Below, in pieces: positions 11,232 through 20,908 of a stretch of 64,000 nucleotides of DNA. The translations under genes were made by a program, and so were the position numbers. Each line of letters begins with the position of its first letter. The stretch's first letter is position 1. The notes under the pieces were generated by a model. That model was not told the origin of the DNA, searched no databases, and saw only the letters and a program-made list of their open reading frames with translations. Source of the stretch: Asterias amurensis (Eukaryota > Echinodermata > Asteroidea > Forcipulatida > Asteriidae); assembly GCF_032118995.1 (NCBI RefSeq), contig NC_092659.1:9155177-9219176 (forward strand). The letters run 5' to 3'.

Positions 11232-11559
11232 AAATGACATTCTATTGTCTGCGTGCCATTGCACACATGGCCCTTCAGGCTGCTCCATGTGGAACTTTTC
11301 CCACTAACTGTGCCCAGGGTTAAAAACCAGAGAAAAAACTCTTTGAGCTAAAAGACTCTGGAAAACCTTGTGGCCTACTATCTGTCACAAATTTAGCAAA
11401 ATGAATAAATTTACACGTCACTCACTTTATTTTGCGAAAGCTTTAAGCGTATGGCTTAATTTTGTTACAAATTCAGCTAAATGGAAACTTAATACACTTC
11501 TCAAATAATTTTATTGCAAGTAATTCTAGAAGTATCCTGAGTCCTGACTGGACTAGGTA

Positions 11560-11830
11560 CGATCCGGTCTCGCTTTTAACATTTCCAGGTAGAATATGAT
11601 ATAATCTATCCATACATACTAATTGGGGACTGTTGCCGACATTCATAATGGGAAAAGTTGCCGTGTTTCTGTGACTTAGGTTTACATTTTAATTTTTGTT
11701 GTTGTTATTGTATATTAATTAATGCTATTGTTTGTATTTTAGCGCCATGAGCACTTCTGTGGATTTGTGCGCTTTATAAGTTTTCATTATTATTATGATT
11801 ATTATTATTTATTATTACTTGTTTTTGCTG
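11560..11830 (+). mobile_element. LINE 3' tail fragment
   Basis: Ends with AGCACTTCTGTGGATTTGTG then CGCTTTATAAGTTTTC and an ATT microsatellite, the same kind of tail as the LINE end near 5030. No coding part retained. Confidence 0.5.
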
Positions 11831-12284
11831 TTTTTGAAGCCTTTTTTTACGTATAAATTTCTCTTTTTAAAATTTGAGTTGCACCGATTGTTTTCATACA
11901 TAACGACAGATATGTTCTTCGTGTCAATTTACTGGTACATTATTTTGGTTGAGACTTTTCAGAAAAGGCTGAAAATGACCGAATTCCAGAAGCCCTTTTG
12001 ACTAATTAATATTCACATAGAGGTCAACGCACGAAAAAACGATGCATATTCTGCAGATAAATCACAAAGGAGAATATTGACCAGCGGAGCAGGTAGACTG
12101 CTAACAGACAGTATTTTCCTGCTATACGCTGTAACGCAGGAAAATACATTTTGCGGTAGCGTGAACGCAAATAATAGTCAGCTTTCCACAAAGACTGGAA
12201 CCAGGGTCAGACAAACCATTATTCCTCCATGAACAAACACACACAAACCAACTGAGAATTTTTGCAATTTTTGGTTTTTAGCAA
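11831..12284. other. upstream region of transporter copy A
   Basis: Unlike the upstream regions of copies B and D, so A lacks their shared promoter sequence. A pyrimidine-rich stretch ending TTTTTAG directly before the start codons could be a splice acceptor from an unseen 5' exon. No other signal recognised. Confidence 0.4.
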
Positions 12285-12287
12285 ATG

Positions 12288-15200
12288 ATGTCTGACGATG
12301 GCAATCCCCGTGGAAGCTGGTTCGCCGTATTATGTCGACTCGTTTCAGGGTTGATGTGGGTTGGAATTTTTAAGGGTCTAGGCATCATGCTGCCGACTTT
12401 TACGGAACAATTTACAACCGAATCTTGGCTGATCGGCTGGTTGATGGTTTTAGTCAGTGGCTCCATCTACCTAACTGGTAAGGTCTGCAGTGGACACTAT
12501 TGGTAATTACTCAAAATAATTATTAGCCTAAAACCTTACTTGGTAACGAGTAATGGGGAGAGGTTGTTAGTATAAAACAATGTGAGAAACAGCTCCCTCT
12601 GAAGTGGAGTACTTTTCCAGAAAGAAGTAATTTTCCACGAATTGTATTTCGAGACCTCAGAATTTGAGGTTTCGCAATCAAGCATCTGAAAGCACACAAT
12701 TTCGTGTGACATGGTGTTTTGTTGTTTCATTATTATCTTGTAACTTCGATGACAGACTGAGTACAAATTTTCACAGGTTTGTTATTTTATGCATATGTTG
12801 AGATACGCAAGTGAGACGACTGGTCTTTGACAATTACCAATAGTGTACACTGTCTTTAAAACACTGTATAAAGAATATCAAGGTATGATTGATCCACACA
12901 GTGAATCCACTCAAATGTTTCTTTTGGCAGTCTGGACAGGAATTGGGTCAAAATGGAGGTAAAATTGAAACTAAATTGTAAACTATTCAGAGTTTTGACC
13001 AGATTTCAAAAACATTGTGTGGTTACACTCAGAAAACAAATGGTAAAAAGATGTTATGTAAAAAAAGTTGTGTAAGAAACTACCTAAATTAAGTAAAACA
13101 CGGCCAAAAATATGTACTGATTTGTAGTGTATAAAAATCTATACATGTTTTGAGAGTAAATATTGCAGTTAACAAAAGTTATGTAAGATTTACCGAAGTA
13201 AAGAGAAACTTTACATGGCATTGGTAGGTCTTACTAGGAACTGATGAAAAGAATCCGGTGTTTACATGCAAGTTATGTTTTTTGTTTTTCCCCTCGTGTG
13301 CGCACGCGCGTCTGCGTGACAAGTTGCTAACGTCTCAGTCCATGCAGTCATGTCGTTCGTGCTCGTCGAGCAAAAGTAACAAGAATGGAGATTTTTGCTC
13401 CTAGGTGGACGTATTAAAAGGTGAGTTTCTCAAAAGTTGTTACGATCTACAGTCATATCTACTGATGTGTGTCGTATTATTATTTGTTAGTTTTTACAAC
13501 CATTCTGACCTACATGTTTGCCATGAACTTGAAGATGTATACAGCGCTATAGTGCTGCTATAACAAAACAACATATTGCAACACGTTACAACACATGCCC
13601 ACTTTATAGCGCTGCAGACATCTTCACGTTTATGACAAAAATGTAGGCCGAAATGGTTGTAAAAACTAACAAATAATAATACGACACACATCAGTCTGTG
13701 TATATGACTGCAGATCGCAATTGTCTTTGAGAAACTCACCTTTCATTACGTCCATCAAGGAGCAAAATCCCCATGCTTGTAACTTTTGCTCGACGAGCAC
13801 GAACAGGCAGTAAGGCCTTACTCAAACGTTCAGACGGGAAAAGGGTACAACGGTAAAAATATGTAATTGTGTACGACTACACACAATCCAAGTAAACATT
13901 TTACCTAAACAAACAGTAAAAAAATAGTAATTACACAGCTATAAGGTAAATTAAAGGAACACGTTGCCTTGGATCGGTCGAGTTGGTCTTTGAAAAGCGT
14001 TTGTAACCGTTTTTTATAAAATGCATATGGGTAGAAAGATGTTGTAAAAGTAGAATACAATGATCCACACAAACATGCCTCGAAATTGCGTGGTTTTCCT
14101 TTTACCTCGTCGACTAACACGTCGGCCATTTATGGGGGTCAAAATTTTGACTCCCATAAATGGCCGACCATGTTAGTTCGCACAGTAGAAGGAAAACCAC
14201 GCAATTTCGAGGCAAACTTGTGTGGATCATTGTATTCTACTTTTATAACATCTTTCCAACCATATGCATTTTATAAAAAACGGTTACAAACGCTTTTGTT
14301 TTGACCAACTCGTCCGATCTAAGGCAACGTGTTCCTTTAAAGTTTTAACCCATACAAAGGGTAAACGCGGAATAGTTTTACATGTCATAAAAGTGTAAGG
14401 TTTACACAATCAATGTGTAATATTTTACATATCTAGCGTTTACTTAAAATTTAGGTAAATATGTTTACTCCTAAACGAAGTAAGTTTGTAAGTATTTGTT
14501 GTGTAAGTTTTACCCTGCAACGAACTGGTAAAAGTTTACCTAACTGTTAGCAGGTTCACCCCCTGCCTCTAAAACATGTTTTTTTTTACACAACTTGTGT
14601 AAATATTTTTCTGAGTGTATGAACACATGGTTGCTTTTCATTTGAGACACGGGGTTCTCACCATTTAAGTGTTTGTTTATCCATAGTCTCAGTGTATCAA
14701 AAACGTTGGTATTTTACACTGTTTGAGAATTTTCTGAATTTTCTGAACTTTCTGAATTTTCAAAACATTGGTGCATGTGTACAAATGCTTAAATGGACTT
14801 GCACCAGCATAATTGCATCTTGTTTTTCTTTTCACATTCAAACTAGGGCTGGACTTCGCTCAGCATCAGGCAAAGCCCGTCTTGCTGAAAATAAACTAAG
14901 CAGCAAATCTCTTCAATCCGCTGCATATAAATCATTTTCCTTAGCCGCTCCAGGACTGTGGAACCATGAATATTCACCCTGTTGTTATGAATCAGAATAA
15001 TGGAAACCTGTGCAACGTTCGTCGTGTATGTAAATTATGGGTGTAGCAGGGAGAGCGGATTATTGGCTCTGACGTGGTCGACCGGCCGACGTACCTCCAA
15101 AACCTATGAACACTGCTGGGACGAGTTAATTTTAAATTGAGGGAATACATGTTTGTATTTTATAAGATTTAATAAGGTGATACAAACCAGACACAGATTG

Positions 15201-17746
15201 GAACGGTTTTCACAAACTATTACTAACCGTAAATCTTTGTTTTATAGCTTAATTTTAGGGGACGAAATTATTCATGACCCTTAAAGTTGAAAGGTGAAAA
15301 CGTTTATATCCGGTGACAAGAGAAAAAAGACAAAAGATCTGAAAGAACTAACCCGTATAACAGTAAAATTCACATTTTAACCCAAAAGTACAATGCAATA
15401 CAATATACAGTACAATGGGTTTTTATACCGCGCCATTTCATTTAGACCACAGCGCTTTAAACATAGCAATGCAAATAATACAACAAATGAGCAATAAAGC
15501 AATAAACAGAAACTAAGGAAACAGATGTTTTTTTAGTGCTTTTTCCTTAGTTTCTGTTTATTGCTTTATTGCTCATTTTGTTGTATTATTTGCATTGCTA
15601 TTGTTTGTCTAAAGCGCTGTGGTCTAAATGAAATGGCGCGGTGAACCCATTGTACTGTATATTGTATTGTATTGTACTTTTGGATTAAAATGTGTATTTT
15701 ACTGTTATACAGGTTAGTTCTTCATGATGATTCAAATGACTTGGAATAAATTGAGGATTCACCCCCCTACCCCCACTCATCGACGCCCTTGTGAAATTGA
15801 GGATTCACCCCCCCGTCCCCCAGCCATCGACGCCCTTGTGAAATAATTGAGGATTCACCCCCCCCCCCCCCTCGTCCCCCACCCATCGACGCCCTTGTGA
15901 TTTACAAATTGAACCAGTTTTGTTTGTTTGTATTACATAACTGCAGGTGTCTTTGCAGCACCACTTGAATCTATATTTGGAACTAGGGCTGTGATCGTAG
16001 CGAGTGGATTCATGGTCGGGGGATCTGTGATTGCTGCCTCCTTCGCAACGAGTGTCGTTCAACTCACCGTAATATTAGCTCTTGGATTCGGTAAGATGAG
16101 CAAGAATAACTCAAATCAGTAATAAAACTATCTCAAAATTGCAGCATTGATAATACTGTATTGTTAAATTATACTCAATGGAATTGTTAACACTTTTGCG
16201 ACAAAACGCATTCCTTTTTTGTGAGTGGAGTTTCAATACTAAAACAAACATTTTGTTTTTTAATGCAGCATTCCACTTTTCTTTCACAGGACCTGGGATA
16301 AGTTTTGCTATGATATTGTCCAAATCGTTGATTGGTCGCTGTTTCAAGACTAACTATGCTACGGCCAATGGTATTGGACAGATAGGGAGTCCATTGGGAT
16401 TGATTCTTATGGCTCCTTTAGTCCAATTACTTCTTGATACCTACGGGTGGCGTGGAGCTATGCTTTTGCTTGGTGGAATTAGTTTACATCTTGTCGTTTG
16501 TGGCGCTCTTCTCCCACAACCATTAGCAGAAAAGCAAAACCAAGAGTCATATCAACAAGTGCCCTCTTGTGAAGAAACGAAATCAAAATTACGAGGAGAC
16601 AACGAGTCAAGTTCCAGAATACAACTTTTGAAAGCAGTTTTAATGACGATAAAACGTAGTTTTGGTATCTCCGTCTGTTTGCAGAAAACTTTCTGGATAC
16701 CAACTGTCATAGCCACATCCAACAGATTGTTACATACGTTATGGAGTGTGTACTACGTCGATCACATACTCAATAAAGGTTTCAGTGCTGAAGATGCTAT
16801 TGTATTTTGCATAGCTGCAGGATTGGCCAAATTAACTGCGAAGTTACTGATTGGTCCCCTCGTTGACAGAGGTGTCTTAAAGTTACGAACTCTCATGGCA
16901 ATATTACTAACATTGTGCGCAATAACTTTATTGACCGATCCGTGGGTGAACTCATACTGGCTAGCGATAGTGAATGTGGCAATTTATGACTTTTCGAATG
17001 GTGGAGTTTCTTCATTAGTTGACGTCTACATGAGGGAGTTGATTGGCCCAGAGTTACTCACGTGTGCGTTCAGTTGGATGGAATTGGTGGCTGGAATTGT
17101 TATCTCTTGCAGTGGTTTTTTCCCAGGTAATAACGTCTTTTTATCAGCATTATTCTGTTCATTTTAAAAGCACGCTTTAAAGGCATTGGGCACGGTAATT
17201 ACTCAAAATATATTATTAGCATAAAACTCATGGTAACAAGCAAAGAAGAGCTGTGATAGTATATCTGGCTTGAGTTGGTGATGTGATGCAGGTATCCGTT
17301 TTCATCGGAGTACATGTATAATAATATCCAGATCCAAATATCCAGATCCAGATCTTAGAAAGACCTTTAGGTCTGAAGCTTCCTCAGGCTTCTAGTGGCA
17401 CACACGTATTTGTGCATCAAGATTGTTTTTTCTTTTGTTAATTTCTGACAACTTCGATGACCAATCGGAATTTTGTTTCACACTTTTGTTACTTTATTAA
17501 TATCTTGGGAATACTGGTCTTTGACAATTACAAAACTGTCCGGTGACTTTTAAAGATATAATTGCTTACTGTCATATTTTTTTATTTTGTCTTTCACATT
17601 TAGGTTTGATACACGACCAGACTGGAAGCTACGACTTGGCTTTTGTCATGATGGGGTGTGTTTCTACCACAGCATTGGTGGTGCTTGTTGCAGAGAGCCT
17701 ATTGTTAAAAAAAAAAATCGGCGACTTCTTGAAGAGTGAGGCTTGA
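12288..17746 (+). CDS. SLC16-type (monocarboxylate transporter-like) protein, copy A
   Basis: A major-facilitator carrier of the SLC16 group, which moves monocarboxylates or related solutes across membranes; the substrate cannot be told. Exons: 12288-12477, 15947-16090, 16290-17126 and 17604-17746, all in phase 1, giving 437 residues. MSDDGNPRGSWFAVL stands where SLC16 proteins have the TM1 DGGWGW motif. CFKTNYATANGIGQIGSPLG with YGWRGAMLLLGG is the TM5 signature. A charged loop (EKQNQESYQQVPS) separates the two six-helix halves. I chose the second of two adjacent ATG codons because B and D start there. The C-terminus differs from B and D: after ESLLL an A-run at 17707-17717 leads to KKKIGDFLKSEA rather than NKS plus a few residues. 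Intron 1 (3.5 kb) and intron 3 hold MITEs. Substitutions relative to B and D are scattered, with no broken exon. Confidence 0.9.
12481..12858 (+). mobile_element. MITE family 1 copy in intron 1 of transporter A
   Basis: Complete copy with both ends, starting just after the donor site (GTAAGGTC). Copies B and D carry the same family about 25 bases after their donors, so the insertion may predate the duplications or have recurred. Confidence 0.85.
13350..13806. mobile_element. long fold-back element
   Basis: Arms of about 200 bp: TTCGTGCTCGTCGAGCAAAA at the left is mirrored by TTTTGCTCGACGAGCACGAA at the right, and AACAAATAATAATACGACAC mirrors GTGTCGTATTATTATTTGTT. The arms have diverged slightly. 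No coding capacity. Confidence 0.85.
13951..14340. mobile_element. MITE family 2 copy, complete (390 bp)
   Basis: The best-preserved copy: TTAAAGGAACACGTTGCC at the left, the inverse at the right, and a near-perfect central hairpin at ATGGCCGAC. It is inserted in the ACACTCAGAAAA element. Confidence 0.92.
14800..14980 (+). mobile_element. LINE fragment, end of reverse-transcriptase ORF
   Basis: Reads TRAGLRSASGKARLAENK then SAAYKSFSLAAPGLWN, the closing motif of CR1/RTE-type ORF2 proteins (AAPxLWN). Both sides are lost. Confidence 0.6.
15345..15720. mobile_element. 376-bp palindrome (fold-back MITE)
   Basis: Arms of about 175 bp run from GAACTAACCCGTATAACAG to CTGTTATACAGGTTAGTTC with a loop of about 20 bp near 15530. 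The arms pair almost throughout (AATGAAATGGCGCGGT, GAGCAATAAAGCAATAAACA). It lies in intron 1 of transporter A. Confidence 0.9.
15751..15899. repeat. tandem repeat, 3 units of ~50 bp
   Basis: Three units of TTGAGGATTCACCCCCC ... CATCGACGCCCTTGTGA with C-runs of varying length, just before exon 2 of transporter A. Confidence 0.9.
17175..17555 (+). mobile_element. MITE family 1 copy in intron 3 of transporter A
   Basis: Diverged copy (TTTAAAGGCATTGGGCACGG ... CTTTGACAATTAC ... GTGACTTTTAA). Copy B keeps a short remnant of the same left end at 23367-23400. Confidence 0.75.
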
Positions 17747-18590
17747 GACGCAATACGTGGGTGTGGTTTTTTGCCTTGAGGCTGGAAGAGAGACCGGGGC
17801 TGGTTGGTGACAGAGAGAGGATTCACTTTTGGGAAGACTGACCTGTGCTTCTGCTTTACTAGACATGGCTTGGCATCCTGTTGTCAATTCAATTCTTGGG
17901 CCACATCAGGATGGGTTTCTATCAAGGTTACACATATCTTCTAAGTGAACTGACAATAATTATGTGGTATTGAGAGTCTTACAACTCAAAGTCAACCGTC
18001 GTACACAATGAACGCAGCAACGCAAGTAGTTTCAGTTCAAGCGAGTGAACATGGAGGGCATGTTGGGTATAGGAGACATGGAATGCCTTCAAGAGGGATT
18101 ACACAGTGCCAATTGTGGCAAGTTCTGCCTTTAGGAGAGCTTCCACGAACCTCTACCTTCAAACCTATGACCCAAGACTTTGTTGAAGGAAATTTGCTGA
18201 CTCCCCAAACTTACATGCAGTCCTCACCACACAGCCTCTTCAAAGACAATACTGTACTGTTTCATCTTGGCAAATGGGCCTACTGGTAACAGTTAAATGT
18301 AAATGACTGGTAAATGGCTAATGATACCCAAGCCTACATCCGTATGGACTGTAAAAGGGGTAACCCTGTTTCAGCCCTTTAGGAGTAGGTGGCAACGGCC
18401 TCTGGAAAAAATAACTGCAGCCCATATCTTGAAGTGGCCTTCAGGCTGTGTGTGTCTGGCGACTTGCATAAAAAAAATGCACGGCTGCCTTAAAAATACC
18501 TTAGAAATTTCAAAGCAGTGACACAACATTGAGGTGGTGTGGTCTCCTCAACAAAATGGGGCAGCATGGTATTGATGGATAGTAAGATGT
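17747..18590. other. 3' flank of transporter A, nothing recognised
   Basis: Probably holds the 3' untranslated region. Open frames at 18008-18289 and 18303-18521 show no recognisable motif. Confidence 0.4.
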
Positions 18591-18745
18591 CAGGGGGGAT
18601 TTCACAAAGAGTTAAGACTACTTTTATCTCGAGTTAGGACGAGTTACTCTTTCTAACTTTTAGGACTAGCCCTAGGTTTTTATCATCTCCTAGGACTAGT
18701 CCTAAGTTAGGACTAGCCCCAACTCTTTGTGAAATCTACCCCCTG
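18591..18745. mobile_element. short MITE, GGATTTCACAAAGAGTTA ends
   Basis: About 155 bp with ends CAGGGGGGATTTCACAAAG and CTTTGTGAAATCTACCCCCTG and an inside rich in TAGGACTAG. Confidence 0.85.
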
Positions 18746-18874
18746 GTTCCGTTGGTAGACGGGCGTAGTGATACAAACATGGACATTATGTTGTGTAGTA
18801 AGCCTTCTGTATTCGCTCGTCCCCAGTGACCATATGCAGGACCCACTGGAATGGGCTTATCAGCTCAATAAAGA

Positions 18875-19083
18875 AAGAAAACGGCTATTAAACGGATAGG
18901 AACCTAACTATTTTATCGACTGTTTTGTGTTATTTATTTTAAAGTATTTCTGTCCAAATTGCTAGTGAAACTGCCGTCTGATATACCGAGAGATAGTCTA
19001 GACTTGATTGCAAGTTTGAGATCAGCCTAGCATAATTCCCCTACACTTAGCTTTATCCACAAGAGGGCGCTGTTTAATCCAAT
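18875..19083. repeat. dispersed repeat shared with 9790-10012
   Basis: Same motifs in the same order (AACGGATAGGAACCTAACTA, GCCGTCTGATATACCGAGAG, TTTATCCACAAGAGGGCGCT). Confidence 0.65.
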
Positions 19084-20530
19084 AACGACTTGTAGAAGGA
19101 TTGACTTCTAAAAACACGATCACAGACTTGTGTGTACGGGAACAAGGGTTGTCCCATGTTTGTTTTCTATTTTGGGCACGTCTGGCCAAGTTTCCATTTC
19201 CCTAAAACGAAAAAGCCCTCCGCCTTGTTTAGTGTAATTTACTATTTTTGTCACTTACAATAGTCTGGCATTTTATTCAATAGGCCTACATGTTGTTTCA
19301 CCCGGAACTGGAAATCCACTCCCAAAAGTCAAGTTTAGAATGGGGGGGGGGGGGGGGGCTGTTAGCTCTCATACTCGTCACGATTTGGGTTGCCGCACCG
19401 CGCCGCATTTGAAATAACCGTGATACGTTTTATGCTTTAGTTTAGTTGAAAACATCTATGCTATCATTTGGTTACCTGTATACAATGTGTGTTAGCAACA
19501 CGTACAGTACTTCCCCGAGTTATGTGAAAACATAATCACAGGCAGTTACGCAGGTGTGATTCGAACCCACGACCTTTGCTAATCCTGAGTAATGTGGTCA
19601 ATTTCGGTTAATGATTAGCCAATTTCATTTTCATGCGTTCGAATTAAAGCTGTTTTGACTCTCCAGTTGCACTGCGTTTTAAATTAACAAATCTGCCATT
19701 CCATTTTGTTTTGAGTCGAGCCAAATTCCTTTAACACTCTTTTCAATTTAGCGTGTCGTCACTTTTTTTCGTGACACACACGCCACAAGAAGCGTTTGCG
19801 AATTTGAATGCTGCTGTGATGAATATTGTTAACTGAATGATTATTAATCTAATGACGCAACATTACATTTGACTAATCATCAAACTAAATCGAATTACCC
19901 TTTTCAGTAGCATTCGATTTCGTGCGAAATAGAATAGATTGGTGCGTAAATTGGCTGCTCATTTGCCGAAATTGACCAAGACAACCTATATTATCAACTA
20001 GAAAGAGTTTCCCGAGTTGAAAAATACCATATTTTTAATTTATGCAAATTATGCATGTTTCCCCTGCTTACATTTTTCTACTTTTTGGATATGTTGTTTT
20101 AGAGGGTTTCAGTAGACACTTGCAAAAACAAAAATCATTTCTGTTGCAATTTTGTCTCGGTCAAACCCTAGATTGATTAGACTAGAACTTTGGTTTACCA
20201 CCTTGCTACATTCAATAGATTTCTGCCCTGGGATATGGTTTGCTGCATGTCATGGTGGCAACACAAATGAATTTCGAAAAGAATTATTTAGAAGTGAAGT
20301 ACAGTTTGCCTGTTTAAAAACATTTGAAAGGCGATGCCTGCATTGATCTGCATATTATAATTCTCCAGCTCTGAAGATTTCACTGATATTTGCTATTGTC
20401 TTTTCCCTAATTGTTTTTGTGTGTGCTGTTTTGTAAAAAAAGACATATTTTGAAATTTTATTCAAAAACATGACCACACTTTGACGTTCATTCCGGTCCA
20501 AACAGGAGGTTCAAATAAAGACAAATAATT
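19084..20530. other. far upstream region of transporter B, duplicated before D
   Basis: From about 19775 this matches the region before copy D (27435-27483, then 31985 onward). Here GCTGCTGTGATGAATATTG is uninterrupted and shows the target site before the large insertion upstream of D. A G-run lies near 19343-19358. No gene recognised. Confidence 0.6.
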
Positions 20531-20908
20531 TTGCTGAACCGATGGCACAGTCATAATCGTTGTGCCATCTTGGAGCTGATGATGTACTCACATTATGTTT
20601 TTAAACATGACCCATTCACGATATTGTATACGTGTGCGCATATATTCGCGAATTGTTTCACGACATTGCATACGTGTGCGCACACGTTTGCGTTATGCGA
20701 TGTCCCTTCAGGGCCACCGTACTTATCACTTATGAATCCACGTCCGTCGTACGTAGTGAATGAATTCATGACCCTCGCGGTGAGATGATGAACGCAATCC
20801 ATGATCAGCTTTTGTCAAAGAGAGCGTCAATGATCGGACACACAAGCAAACCGAGCTTTTTGGTTTGGATGTTGATGTATCTGACAGTCGAAATTAATTT
20901 AGTAAATC
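20531..20908 (+). promoter_or_regulatory. probable promoter / 5' leader of transporter B (shared with D)
   Basis: Almost identical to 32654-33027 upstream of D and not seen upstream of A. It has two copies of ATACGTGTGCGCA, with TACGTG at 20629 and 20671; the second is inside a GTGCGCAC palindrome. TACGTG is an E-box/hypoxia-response-like core (known from HIF and related bHLH-PAS factors). The open frame at 20531-20788 is preserved in both copies, but so is the rest of the sequence, so it is not evidence for a protein. Confidence 0.5.

Larger units (their letters stand above)
13025..14618. mobile_element. DNA transposon relic with ACACTCAGAAAA ends, hosting two other elements
   Basis: Short inverted ends ACACTCAGAAAA and TTTTTCTGAGTGT bound 1.6 kb. 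The outer parts are rich in related GTAAA/TTTAC strings on both sides. Inside lie a fold-back element (13350-13806) and a complete MITE family 2 copy (13951-14340). No transposase frame seen; non-autonomous. It lies in intron 1 of transporter A. Confidence 0.6.

Noticed and set aside
20531-20788. Conserved 85-residue frame upstream of B and D as an upstream gene
   Set aside because: It is conserved only because the whole upstream block was duplicated; non-coding neighbours are equally alike, and opposite-strand frames are conserved too.
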